From Mytilus trossulus (lineage: Eukaryota; Mollusca; Bivalvia; Mytilida; Mytilidae): DNA of 64,000 bases. Below the pieces are notes generated by a model. That model was given only the letters and a program-made list of their open reading frames with translations. It ran no database searches and was not told where the DNA came from. The stretch's first letter is position 1. Every line of letters starts with the position of its first letter. Positions 23,215 through 37,700 of this stretch are shown in pieces. The translations under genes and the position numbers were made by a program. The stretch is taken from assembly GCF_036588685.1 (NCBI RefSeq), contig NC_086375.1:52088955-52152954 (forward strand). The letters are read 5' to 3'.

Positions 23215-25558
23215 TTCATCATAATAAATACTGCAGTAAATTTGACATCAAAGAACAACATTCTTTAATAGCAATATGATTAAATGTCACAACACAAAAT
23301 GTGAATGTATTATAAATGTATTGATACGGACAATAAATAAATATAACAAATCATGATAATTTATAGTTAATCATGTATTCAAATGACAAACATAAGTTAA
23401 ATATAGAATTTAAACTTGACTGTGTATGTTCCTACACAACATATACTTAACTTTTCTAATTCATGATGATAAGATTATCTTTTGTTTTAAATGACATTAT
23501 AAGAATATAGATATTAAATAAATAAATAAATATCATTTGAAACATTAACTTATGTATATTTTGGTAAAATATTGTTTAAGACAAAAAATATCCTATGATT
23601 TAAAGGTTTGTTTGTAGAATTTTTCTGAACCACAAGTCTCAGTTTTAATTTTTTTATGGATTAAATATATCCACACCAACAAATCTTCCTCAAACTTTGG
23701 ATTGTAATCATTAATAGCTCGGTGAAACTCAACAAAAGGTGCATAAAAAGTGTGCTAATCTCAGATTGAAGACTATATGAAAATGAATGAAAAAACGAAG
23801 GACAAAATTGCAGAAATATAGATGCAAGCATATCTAAAGCATGTCCACTAATTTTTAAGGTGATCTATTTTTTTAATATTTAAATTTGTACTGCACAACA
23901 TTCCCTTAAATAATATAATTGATTATTTTTTATATGTTTTCCTTTTTATTTTGTATAAAAGCAAAAACAAAATTAATGAATTTTTATTCTTCTCATATGT
24001 AAAAGTAAATGTGCATGCAGATGATATCATAATTTCTTCTTAACACACAACGAATGAACTTGAAATAAAAGCACTAATAATGTATAATTTCTAGGCTATT
24101 ACAGCCATATCTATATTTATATAATGTCCATTTCATTAATAAAATTGTTTTACTTTAGACCTGAACTACTGCTGTTTCCAATTTTTTTTTATGATAAACA
24201 AATCTGTAAGCAAATTTAATAATGCAATTTCATAAGTTCAGTGTTGGAAAGCTTTAAAAATAATTCCCAATAAAATTTAACATATAATGGTCGTTTTTGT
24301 TTCAAGATATAAGGTTATATGAGTATTTTAATAAAATGAAGGCTGCAAACTTTTCCCAACAAAAAAACTTTGAGATTATATTTTGCTAATTTTTTTAAAA
24401 CTGAAAACAACCTAATTAAAATTTCACACAAAGACTATAAACAAACAATACAACAATATCCTGGCAGTGAAAGGTTAATAAATAATAAATAATATACACT
24501 CTCTTCATGGAATGAGCTAATTCAAAACTTAATTTGCATAGTCTTAAAAGGCTAACACTAAAATATATAAAATGTGTTATTCATGTTGCAATGTGTACTG
24601 CACAACACTCCCTCATATATCATAACTGGTGGGCGTGACCTAAATGACCACTAATATTATAATGTCTCTCATCAATGTACACAAATAACCCTTTTAAATT
24701 GGTAGGTTAGTACATCAACTTAAGTTAACTTATTCAAAATATAACATTTTACAAATTAGTTAAGTTTATTCTTCTAAATCATAATTTAGGGTGAGTCTAA
24801 AATGAGTTATGATCAGTGCATGTTGTAGATTAGAGATTCTAGCATTTATAACAATATAAATTGTTGAAGGTAATAACTACAGTGCAGAGTTCGCGAAATC
24901 TTTTTTCCCCTGGTGGTCCTTGAAGAAAATCTTACGGTCCTCACTATTAGTTCTATTGCAAAATTTTGGTGGTAAAATCCTGAGGACTGACCTTTTTCGT
25001 GAACTCTGACAGTATTCCAATATTGAACTTACATCTGCAGGGAAAGTTAATGTTACCGGTTAGATCATGATGTATATTGGACATGTATACCGGGTCTTCC
25101 ATGTATCCTTCATCACTGACTAAACAAATGTATTCATTATCTAAGGTTTAATTAAAGATGACCTCTAGACTCTTACAAGCATTTCAAAGTACTAATTTTA
25201 AAAATTGTTTGCTGAGAGTTCTAGCTTAAATACCTCATCAAAAATACAATTTATCAAAACTAGCAGATTTTGTAGAGGATATTTAATCAAAATGTTATTT
25301 GAAAGCTCCATAAAACATAATATTTCTGTTAGAAATAAGCTAAAAAAATCTTATGAAATACATACTAAAAACAGACTATGACTCAAAATAGATACATTGC
25401 ATAAATATTTCAATTATCATTATTTCTCTCTACCATTCAAGTGAATTAAGCTTATGTAGTTTTAGATCACAATATTAATCAATGATATTTTGATACAGGA
25501 GAACAATAAAATCTTTATCCAGAACCATTCCAGTTTCTGCTCCTTGGTTTCTCTCATT
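23215..25558 (-). other. 3' flank / probable 3' UTR of PPP2R3A
   Basis: No coding exon seen. Several AATAAA hexamers lie on the minus strand (for example near 24767, 23945 and 23205), so the end of the transcript cannot be fixed. Holds the MITE at 24884-25011. Confidence 0.4.
24884..25011. mobile_element. Short MITE in 3' flank of PPP2R3A
   Basis: Ends CAGAGTTCGCGAAA and inverse tttcgtgaactctg, about 128 bp. The flanking acagt on both sides suggests a target duplication but the register is unclear. Confidence 0.6.
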
Positions 25559-25709
25559 TTAGTATCCTAAACTGTCAGTGCTGAAGTCATAGATATCATC
25601 TTCTTCAGAGAGGGCTCTGGAATTCTGGGATACCCTGTCGGCAACCGAAGATTTTTTCTCTTCATTAACTATCTCATCTTCGTCTGGTTCGAAGTCATCT
25701 TCATAATGT
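25559..25709 (-). CDS. PPP2R3A: PPP2R3A exon 13 (stop codon)
   Basis: 151 nt, phase 2 in; acceptor ttttaacag|A. Encodes an acidic, Ser-containing tail ([15 protein letters not shown], then [15 protein letters not shown]) and stop TAA. The preceding 5.3-kb intron is unusually long for the C-terminal half. Assignment rests on phase, a good acceptor and the acidic tail typical of the family. Confidence 0.85.
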
Positions 25710-28700
25710 CTGTTAAAAGAAAAAAAGAAAAATGGCTACTTACAAAATTGTCCTGAATACTAATTTCATCAATTATTACTGAATTTTGTGAGCAATCAAA
25801 GTTTCAAAAGTTATTCAGAATAAAAATATCATCATGATAAATACAAGAAATAAATATAATATTGAAGACAGGTTCTAAGATTTATCAATAGCTAACTCAT
25901 ATTGCTGAAAACAAGAGTATTTGTATGTTTCCTTCTGTTCCAAATAAATATTCATTAATTATTTTTTTAAATCTAGCTTAGTATTAAAATATTCCACATG
26001 AGTGATTACATAGCATAATTTATATCAGCTTCACAACTATTTCTTTTATTAAAAATTCATCTTAAAGGTTCACCCATTCAAATATTATCAGATTATAGGG
26101 TTTAATAAAGATCACTGAAACATCATATTTAGGAAATTTAGGAGCAGGGGTATTGTTAAAATATCATCAGCTGAATAAAAATTACAATAACAAAATTTAG
26201 AGTATAAAGAAGTGCTCAAGAATTGTTTTTACAGCAGTGCATGCATTGAGATTTATATATTCTAGCACATACACCAATTACATATTAATTTAAGGTATGT
26301 ACAGGTAAGAAAGAAGAATATATATGTAGAGGTTAAACACATGATCTCTTTGTAACCAGCTGACAGATCTGTAGTATTTTTTTATAATCCTTTCTTGAAC
26401 CAAGTGGTTAAGTAAATCCTCATTGAAACATATAACACAGTCTTAGTGACAGACATAATAAAAAATCTGAGAGTCTTCAATGAAACATATATAACACAGA
26501 CAAAAAAAAATATGAGCGTCTTCAATGAAACATATAAAACAGACATAAAATCTATATAAAAATATATTTTTCTAGTAAAACATGAAAAAATTAGAAGAAA
26601 CAAAAATCTGTCAAGTGTCATTAACAGTATGAATCTCCCCTATTTCCATTTAGGATACAAAAGAACAAGAGACTCCCAGGATCTTGTTTCCATTACCTTG
26701 TATTTTACACTAGATAACCTATGAATCATTCACCTGAAGTTATGTTGGAATTGGTTCAGCAGTTTCAGAGAAGACTCTGGACAGGAAAATGTTCTAAAAT
26801 TATCAATTAAGGCAACCACCAACTATTTTTGTCGTACATTTTTTGTATGTCTTATGTTTCTGATAATTTTTGCTGTTCACATTTTTTGCCAATCTATCAT
26901 AATTTTTTATAGATACAGGGCAAAAAATTAATTAATCAAAAGTCAACAATAAAGGGCAGTAACTCCTCATCCTCGTCTTACAGTCATCCAATTGTTGTAG
27001 TCATCTTAAAATTTTTATAAAAGCAGTCATGTGTATTGACTGACTGTGAAAAAACCTATATAATTTTATGTTTGATACCCTAAGGATCATTCACCTCAAA
27101 CTTGGTTGAAATTATTTGTTTAACAGTAGCTTTGTAAATGTTCAGTACCTTGACAATAATGACGAAGATGGATGGCCAGTGCTGGCAGTAGTTCATGTGG
27201 CCTAATGGGTAGGAGAGTTAAAGAGTTATCAATCAATAATGAATAGGCACTATAAAGGGAGATATGAACATAGTCATCTGTGTAATTGAAGAGACATCAC
27301 TACTGCCAAAAGGAAAGAGATGTGAGACAAAAAATTCTAAACATTAGGTATATAGAACTGATTAAAAAACACCAATCCCTCTAAAAATAATCAACAGGTG
27401 TGTATGGAATGGGGTTGATTGTGAGGATAGAGGTAGGGGTACATTTTTTGTGAGAAAATAGTAAAATAAAGTAGGTGGATTAAAAATTTCCCATAGCCAG
27501 GTAGTTTGAAGTAAACACTTATTTCCGCACAGATTTGGACTTTTTTTTATCAAATGATGCTTTAAAATGATAAATAAGAAATTTATGTTTTATTTGTCAT
27601 ATTCAATATACTGATTTTTAATTGCACATTCAAAAAGTATGTGGATCAAAAATTCAAAAAGCCAGATAGTTTAAAGTACACTTTTGGAAGAATATTTTGA
27701 TGAGATGGTGCCTGAAAATGATAAAATACAGAATTTATGATTTTCTAACCTAAATATTTAATGTAGTGTATTAATTATAAAAAAAGAAGATGTGGTATGA
27801 TTGTCAATGAGACAACTATCCACAAAAGACCAAAATGACACAAACATTAACAATTATAAGTTCTACATAACAGCCTAAATCCAAGATGATTTGTCCATAA
27901 TGCACCTGCCTCTGATATTATCAATTAGAATATAAATATTAACAATGGAGATCAATAAGAATATATATATTAACAAAGAGTGGAGAAGAGAATTGATGGT
28001 TAATATAATCTGTCTTTATCTAAGCTCTACATTCATACCTCAAAAGTTCACTGAATGAAGAAAAGAAACATAAATAAATAAACAATGAAACAAGATGCTT
28101 TGATAAACATAGAACAAGAAGAATACAATAAACAGGTACAACACAAATATGAATCTAACAGTAAACAGAGTATGAAACACAGGTTATATATCAATATCAT
28201 TGGATAATTTTTTATCAACCTTTTTTATCAATGGACATTAAAACTATCTTTTTAGGTACATATCATTCAAAAATTATAGTTAAAAACAAGAAATAAATGA
28301 GTTAAACTTATCTTAAATTTCTCATTTCATACTAAAGGGATTTCATTTTTATCTGATTTTTTCATAATTTCATGTAATATTTATAAATCTAACTGAATAT
28401 GACAGCTGTTTTCCATTTGTTTGATGTGTTTTAAGATTTTTATTTTGCCATTTGATAAGGGGCTTTCTTCTTTCAATTTTCCTTGGAGTTCAGTGTTTTT
28501 TTTCAATACAAAGCCTGTATTCCCTCTTTAGAAGTTCAATAAATTCTGGTCAAATCTATTTAGATCATATCACTTAAAACTCTACGAGACAAACATCCTT
28601 AGGATGATTCAGTCTATATTATTTACACTGGCTTATTTGTATTGTGTGAGAAGAAATTCTGAATACTTTTCTTTGGAGTTACGAAGGAAAAAACTACATC

Positions 28701-31700
28701 CTGCAGAAGTGGTAAAAAAAGGTTTATATCAACCAGCCAGAAAAAATTTAGAACCCTACATATTTCAAAAGTTTCTTTCTACTGGTCTATTATTTTTTTC
28801 ATGTTTAGACATAATATTTGTTTACTTAGCTCATAATATAAGCTAAATAGAATTGAAAAGTAGCAAGAAACATTAACATTTGCATTGAGAAATGTCTTTG
28901 TATTGTTTTTAATATGCTGATGATTTCATACTCTGTCATCACTGTACGTGCACAATAATACATCCTCACCTACCTCTTTTACTACCCCCATGTAAATGTG
29001 GGTGGGGAAAAGTGGTCACTTATCAGGCTACAAAGGTGACAGGTGAATACATAGGTTAGTCAAACAAAAACATTATTAACAGAATAAATGTGAACATTTC
29101 ATAAATATAAGATCATTCTCTTAAAAAATCTAAATGAAAACATAAAATATGATAAACACAATCTCAAAAATCATAATTATTAACTCAATAACTAACAGTC
29201 AAAATGAATAAAATGAAAAACTTTTATGAAAAGAAAACCTTGATATACATACATAATAATGTGCGACATAACATAGGACATAATGAAATCTAAAAGACCA
29301 CCTTGGTAAAATTCTTATCACGAACAATTCATTCTTTTATGGACAAATAAGACAAACAATATAGTGAACGTTCCTTAAAGTGATCAAAGATTATGATATT
29401 AAGTCAGATAAAAATTGACTGTTATAATAGGTGAGAATTTTTACATTAATATTATATTTTGAGGTTTATTAATTATATACAGTGAGAGATTAAAGACTTG
29501 ACATGGGGATAAATAATACACAAGGTAACCTCACTGGGTTATGAATAGGATGTGTTGCACACAATATACCTAGTATCTGTTGTATCCTTTAACTCAGTCG
29601 ATTCCCAAGATGACAGAACAGATTTTTCACTGTTTTAGGAATGAAAAATATTTAAAGATCCCATATACAAATTATCAAAAAAAAATTGTCCTCAGATGTA
29701 TTATGAAAATAAAAAGAAAGCTCTTTTAATTTGTTGTTGGATTTGACTATCTACATGTATTTCACAAAAACGTGTTGTAATGAAAGTGTGTTTGGAATTT
29801 TAAGTGTTGTAAGAAAGGTCTGTTTGATTTTTCTAAGTGTTGTAATAAAAGTCTGTTTGATTTTTTTCAAGTGTTATATTGAAGGTCTGTTCACATTTTT
29901 AAGTGTTGTAAGAAATAAGAAAGGTCTGTTTGATTTTACTAAGTGTTGTAATGAAGGTCTGTTCAGATTTTCAAGTGTTTTAATAAAGTTCTCTTTAAAT
30001 TTCTATAGATTCTACCACAGCATTGCACTAACAATCCTAATTTTCCACTCAGTATTATTTTCAAACTTTAAAATTGTGAAATTTTCAGAGCATATATCTA
30101 TTCAGTAGGATATGGTGGTAGAGTCTGTTTCTTAATGATTTAATTGAAAATGATGAATGCAATGTGATCACTGGATAGATAACCCTAGTAATTTAAACTA
30201 GACAAATTCACTCAAAGTGTGGCTATCAAGTCTCATCAAACCAATTGAAATGCAACAGAATTAAGAGAAAAAGTTTTTACAAAAAGCCCTCTTTTAACAA
30301 AGCTTATTCCAGAAAGATAGCACCAAGTTTCATGAATTTTTTTGAAATTTTAAAAGGATTTCAAATCCCTTAAAAGCAAAAGAAATTACTTATGGGGAAA
30401 ATGATAAAATTGATGTAAGTTTTATATTTGAAGCTTTGCAGAATTAAATTTTCAATTCAAACTTTGCTATCATAGCTCTTTTAATATGATGTGTACAGCA
30501 CCCATATTAGAACAATAAAGCTTATTTCAATATTTAAGAATAATAAATTAGGATAGACAAACAAAAAACATTTGTCTTTGACACATGCATAAAATAAATA
30601 ACCAAAACCCCTTTTAATTTACATGCTGATTTCAAGCAGTTAAATTTATGAATTTCAAGCTTTGCAATTACAATGGTTATATGAAATATTCTCTTAAAAA
30701 TTTACCATATTTTGTTCGACTTTTATATCAATCAACATTTCTGAAAAGCAACATCTTAAATGAATTATCAAGTTTAGACTTATTTGTACAGTTTTTTAAT
30801 TTTTCTTTCTTTTTTTACCTCTTTGTTAAAAAACCTTTTTTATTTCAAAACCTCAGAACCAGATTCTTCTGGTGTCAAAATGAAATGTTACTGCAAGGGC
30901 ACAAACTAAGCATAACAATGTCAGCCATCAAAACTGTGTAAAATGACCACCATAGAGCAAACTTACACTTCCTCTTGGTCATTTGCCCCTTCTTCAGCCA
31001 CTAGAAGTTCATATTCTTCTGCAGCATACCTCTCCCAGTCAGTTGGTTCTGGTATGTCAGAGTCAACATCCTGTCAAAATAAACATTTTACGATATTTGT
31101 TAACTTAACTCACTGAAAAAGGATAAATTGCATTTTTTTTAAACATACAAAACTCATCCAACTGTTATATAAAGTAACAAAAAATCTAGATTGATCAAAT
31201 AACCAAAGACATCTTGAAAATTTAGATACTTCAATTTAAATATTACCATAATACAATATGTAACAGCAATTTCAACAATTTCAACCAGTCTTCCCCTCAA
31301 ACTGGTTAATTCTTTAAAAAACCTAACACTAATCAATTTTTGTAAGTTGTTCCTCGTGGTTCCTTATTTCTATCTTAAATAATTTAGCCAAAAAATGAAT
31401 TTAAATAATCAAAATAACCATTAGTTTTCTAGTTAAGCAATTCTTGACCTTATGTAGCTTGCAATGTGCTTTTGCTAATTGTTAAAGTGAGTGAGGTGAC
31501 CTCAAGTTGTTAACATGTATGTCCTTTGGTTTTTGGAAAAGGGTTGTCTCATCAGCAATCATACCACATCTTCTTTTTTGTATAAAACTCCTGATTTTTG
31601 TATTGTTTTATATTTAACAGACTTCTGAAATAAATCCATGAACCTTTGATAAATTTACCTACCCTCATATTAGAAAATGGATCTCTCTGCTCATGATCAA

Positions 31701-34700
31701 GGAATTTATCAAGGTTGATGAACGTGTCAAAAAATATATGAGTCATTTTACAATTTTTGAGATCAGCTAAAGTTATTCTTTCGTTATCCTTAGGTCTTAC
31801 TAAATCTAACATCTGAAATGAACAATACAATCCTTTTTAAAATACATAGCCATGCATGAATTCTGGCATAAATTGATGAACTTAAAATATTATTTTTTAA
31901 GAAAGAAATCAAAGGAACAGTTATATTGCTACAAAATTGAAACAAGATGAATATTAAACTCAGTTAAACATACACATTCCCCATTTCCATTCTCAATTTT
32001 ATTTCACTTATCAAAATGCAAGAACACTCTCACCAATTGCTGCTTTCCTTGCAGGTAAGTTAAAAACTGCATTGTATGTAGCTTGTCAATTACTCTCTTA
32101 TTTAAAGCAGTTTATACATTTCCATTTATCTAAGAGTAATTGGGTATAAAAATGTACAACCTTACTGACTGTAAATTTGCTAAATTGTGTCTCCTCAGGA
32201 TTTTTCAAGTTGATTTTTTTTTAATTAGATTATAAAATTCTGTTATAAATAGATTTTCCAGTGAAAAATAATATTTTACATATACATCTTTTCTTTTTCA
32301 GTTATTTTCAGTAATATAATAAGTAACAAATGTTTTTCATATTTTCATGCATGAGAAATATTGTTATTACTATGAATATTGAAGACCCATTGGTGGCCTT
32401 CACCTGTTTTCTGCTCTTTGGTAGGGTTGTTGTCTTATTGACACATTCCCCATTTCCATTCTCAATTTTACATTTATAACAATTGTAGATGCATTTATAC
32501 AGTACCTGACATAAACAATCTTCAAAAGGTAACTTTTCTATTCCTAAGGCCTCCATTTTTTGCATTTGTTCTTCATAAAAATATTCCATTTCATACATTG
32601 ATATCACACCATCTCCATCAAGGTCCATAACTCTAAACCAATATTCAACACTGAAAATAAAGGATATTAGTCATTGGTCTTAAAACTTCTTTAGAACAAA
32701 TATGCAATACTGAACATTTCTTATGATTATCAAAGGTTATAAACTATAGTAAAAATAATAAAATTTAACTGTCGAGAGTGGAAAAATATCGTAATACACC
32801 AGTTAGTGTCAGAATCTGTTTCTCTATTGCTTTTTATCGTTCTTTTTCAAAGATTTTCAGAAACTTGTGTTCTTTATATGCGACGTCATCAGGCATTGTC
32901 GCCTTTTTTCATGACATCACAATAGAAAAATTCAGTAGAAAACAAAACATTTAGACGTCATAATCAAATTTCCACTAATCATTTGCCGAGAAACAGATTT
33001 TTTACTAGAGAGGAGAAATATTTTTCTCACACCGGTCAGGAAATGTGAAAATAGCACAAAAATTAGAGAAATAAGTAATCTCCCTTGTATCAGTAGTCTG
33101 TTACTTTGATCACATAAGGTTTTTAATAAGTTTAATCATATTTATTTATAGTGGACTGGGAAACAAGTTTTGCAACTTATATTAATCCCTTTCTACTTTG
33201 CGGGTGTGAGTGCTACCATGTAGCAGCATCAGCCTGCTCTATTATTGCAATGTTATACTTTTTTGGAATTTCACAAACTGATTTATATAAATTGCAACGT
33301 ATACAGAATATGTGTGCCAAACTTGTGTTAAACCATTCTAAGTATGATAGTGCAAAGCAGGCATTGTTTGACTTACACTGGCTTCGGATCAAAGCCAGAA
33401 TTACATTTAAAATCTTAACATACATGTACAACTGTCATGTAGGTAATGCACCGTCATATTTGATCAATTTGTTAAATCCTCAAGTGTCGAAACGTTCATT
33501 AAGGTCGTCACAGTCATCTATTGGTTGTTATGCAGTCCCATATAACAAAAAGAAAACTTTTTCAGATAGAAGCTTTAGTACTATTGGGCCAAAATTGTGG
33601 AATGAACTAGGTACAAATGTAAGAAACTCTGAATCTTTAGATTGAAAACATTGTATTTCGAAAATTATTTTGAACTTTTCTGACTTTTTTCTTGTGTATC
33701 ACAGTATAAATTTTAAATTTTTGGTATAGTACATACTTATTGTATTTTTGTTTAGTATTTTTGTATTTTATATGTCATTTATGTACAACGCCATTGAATA
33801 CATATTGTATATGTAGAAATAGGCGTTTAATTAAGTTTTCATGTTTCATGTTTCTATTTCGAAATCTACAAGGGTGTCTTTTACGTGCAAGAGATATGGC
33901 TCTCTTTCAAGTTTTTTCATGCAAACAATTTGAAAATTATAGGAAATTACCTTGTTGGATTTCTTTTATCTTCCTCTGATAACAAAAAACAAACAAACTG
34001 TGGATATGACATTTTCCCCTCTAATGCATTTTTACCTCTAAAAAAAATTACAAATAGTGATTAGGTCTATACATGAACATCAAATCTATGTTTAGAAGTA
34101 AAGGAACCATGTAAGAAGTAAAACAATAAACAGCTGTGACAGGAAAGCAAAGTACTACTGCTATAAATATAGTATAAAAAAAAATTCTCATAAGATGTTA
34201 TCAGATTTGTCAATTTTTTAACAATTGAAGTCCAATAACTCTGATAAGCTCTTTGGCTGATCTCAACAGTATTGAAAATTTCTATCAGTGAATAAATACA
34301 TTCTACTGTGGATTCATTATTATTCCTCGAATACCAATTTTTCATGATTTCGTTGGTACAGGCAAACCACGAAAATAAATGTTCAACAAATGACAAATTT
34401 TACCAAGGCGTGTATGCAGACTTCGGTGAAACCACGAAATCAAATATCCACAAATACGTAAGTTTCCCTGGATCCACTAAATTGGTACCCACGAAAATAA
34501 ATGAATCCACAGTATATGGGCTGATGTCCAGTGTTAACTATGTATACATGAATTTAAATAAGACAATTTTTTAATATAAATTCTGGTTACACCTATATGA
34601 TTTTTGTTTATAAACCAGTAATTCAGAGGTTGTCTTCTGTTGTTGTTTATCATATTCATTTTTCATTCAATTGTTTTGTAAGTAAATCATACTGTTAGTT

Positions 34701-37700
34701 ATCTTGCTTCATTGCTTACATTTGTCATTTTTTGGCCTTTTTACCTTGCTATGCAATATGGGTTTTGCTCACTCTTGAACAATATATCATAAACAATAGA
34801 TGATAACTTGTACATCATTTTTTCTCTGGCCGAGAGTTGTCTAATTGGCAATCTTACCACATTTTCTTATTGTTACATCTTAACACAAAATAAAATGTAA
34901 GGAAACTATTGTATCCTTGACATACATTGAAATAAAATCTAGAATATGCAAGAAAAGTATTTAAGAAGTTAAGCATGCTGCAAAACAGAGTTTTTAAGAA
35001 ATAAATATTATACTTATACCCATCAACAGGTAACCGATCTAATTATCTGTACAGTTATTTGAGCAATGAAATGTTTGTGACATAATCGCTTACTTACATT
35101 TTTGTATGTCGTTAACTAATTGTACTTACTTTATCACAGCACCAGAAAATATTCTCTCAATTGTTCGGGAATTTACGGCTGAAAAAACACAAGATAATTG
35201 TTACAGATTATAGTTGCCTTCATTATTTCAGAATTATGTAATAATGTTTTTAACAAATGCAATAGATGAGCTTTTAATACAATCATGTATGAATATTTCT
35301 TGACGGGGTTTCCGTACGTACCTTGGATAGGTAATCACGAAATTGATGTGATGCAAAAGTGATTACCTATTTTATGATTGTTATAGCAAAACATGTTTAT
35401 AAAGTTATAAATCCTGACAATTATAGGGTAAAATTTTAATGTGATAGTGGTTTTAAAATTTCTATGGTTGTTATTGTAAGCTAAAACATAATAAATGATT
35501 AAATTGTTACTGATTCTTCAGAGTTGATACTGACACTCAGCTATGATTTTCTAATTCTTAGTCAATTCCAATTTATTATAATTAATGTATGTATAGAAGT
35601 CACAGTTCTTAATCGCTCCAAATCCACTTCTGATGTCAAATTTTCTTGCTTTCTCTGATTTGTTTTTATAATGTTTCAAAAGGTGGTAATGCCTGATGAC
35701 ACCACATATCAAGATTACTTGTTCTTACAGAAGTTGTCTCAAAATCTTGGAGTAAGGCCTAAAATAAAATTTTGTTTGTTTCCCCAATCCTGACCGACCC
35801 TGCAAAAATGGCCCTACTCATAAAATTTCATTGTCAAAACTAAGCCAAATATTATTTTATTCATTTCTGATTTTGGGGCTTGCCAGATCATCCGATAATT
35901 TTCAGGCTTTTGGGAAAAATAAAATTATTTCCCTACCTACCTACCCACACCAGGCTTGGCAGGGTAGGGATTGGGGAAACAAACAATATATTAATTTAGG
36001 CCTTAGCCGATTTAATAACTGAATCTGTCCAATGTGAAACTTCTCCACTCTTGACAATTAAATTTTAATAGTTTGAAAATACTTGATAAGCCTTACATTT
36101 CAACTTTAAAAAAAAACCTGTTTAAAGTGTAGAAATATCTTGTTAGCCATGATGCAGTACCATGATGCAGTAGTAGAATCTATACTTATCTATAGTGTTT
36201 GTTTAACATATACTCACCATGATCATTATGGCGAGCTAGATCATGTTTATCTATTAACAAATCATGATCTTTATCTAGTTCCCAGAATTTACAATATATC
36301 ACATAAAAATGTTCATAAGAAAAAAAGTCCATAACTTGATTAATATCATCTTCTTCTTCTAATAAAGATAATGTCTGAAAAATAAATATCAACATGTATG
36401 TTAAATATATAAACCCATGAATGTAATATAAATAAACACATGCATGTAAAATATATAAACACATGAATGTAATATAAATAAACACATGTATGTAAAATAT
36501 ATAAACTGTATATCATATTTGTTTTTCATTCATTATTTTGTACACATATTAGGATGTAAGTTTTCTTGTTAATTTTTTTTACATTCATCCTTTCAGGGCC
36601 TTTTATAGCTGGCTATGTGTTATGGGTTTATCTCATTGTTGAAGAATTTTTATGTCATTGGTCTCTTGTGGAGAGTTGTCTCATTGGCATTTGGCAAAAT
36701 TGACAGCATTTCTTTCACAATATCTCCTTCAGGAAAATGTAATAACCAATCTATGGGGTGGTATCTGTGTTGTTTTCATGACATGAAAAAACCTTTTTCT
36801 GGTCAAGTGTGATGACTTCTTTAATAATGAAAAAAAATAGGATTTGATGCCACCACAAGTACCTATCAATTTGTTGATAAAGTTTAAAACAAACTGGCCT
36901 GGACAATTTGATAACAGCAACAATGATGAATTCAATTGTTAAGTTTAACAATTTTCTAGTGCTCTATTACAACATCTATTAGCTATCAGTTGAAAGTACA
37001 ACATGTACATGTATTATATAAATCTTCAAGACCTCAATAACATAAGAAGTCAGGAATTGTTTTTATTCTACAGCACTTGATCAGAGATGTGGTGTCCTAG
37101 GACTGTATTTACTGTAAGGATATAAATTTCATTATAATATTTCATCTGACTGAGGTTTTTTTCTATTATTTGAACATGAGTGCTGGTATTGACTCTGCTG
37201 TTTATCTTTTCTCCATTATTTTCTGATATCTTCTACATATTATCTAGTCAGGATCTGCCAAAAACAAAGTAATATGACCTGCATAGTTTATCCCTGACCT
37301 GACCTTATCAATACTCTGACCTTCACCTATCAATTGATTTTATAAAAAGCTTAACACTGATGGTGTTTTGATAAAGAGATATCTGAACTGGCCATGATTC
37401 AAGCCTTACAGTAATTAGTTAAGTTTTTCTAAATAATAAACCAGATTTGCAAATTTATCAAAATAACCCTTAAGCCATTCCATGTGATATCTATCATTAC
37501 AAACATATAGTTCATTCAATTGCCAAAACAAAAATTAACAGGATTCTGGAAAGACCTCTGAACAAGATATCTAAAAATAAATTGTACAATAAATTCCCCA
37601 TAAAAAAGGAAAATTCCTGGTATTCATACTGCAATTTAATTCAAGTAAAATTCTTTTTGGAAATGTCTTTAATAGGTCCAAGGACACAGTTATCATCCTT

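Noticed and set aside
29731..30108. 125-codon plus-strand open frame
   Set aside because: Entirely a minisatellite in an intron of PPP2R3A.
33740..33979. Plus-strand open frame of 79 codons
   Set aside because: It overlaps the LINE 3' end, the SINE remnant and PPP2R3A exon 9 on the other strand; no motif of its own.
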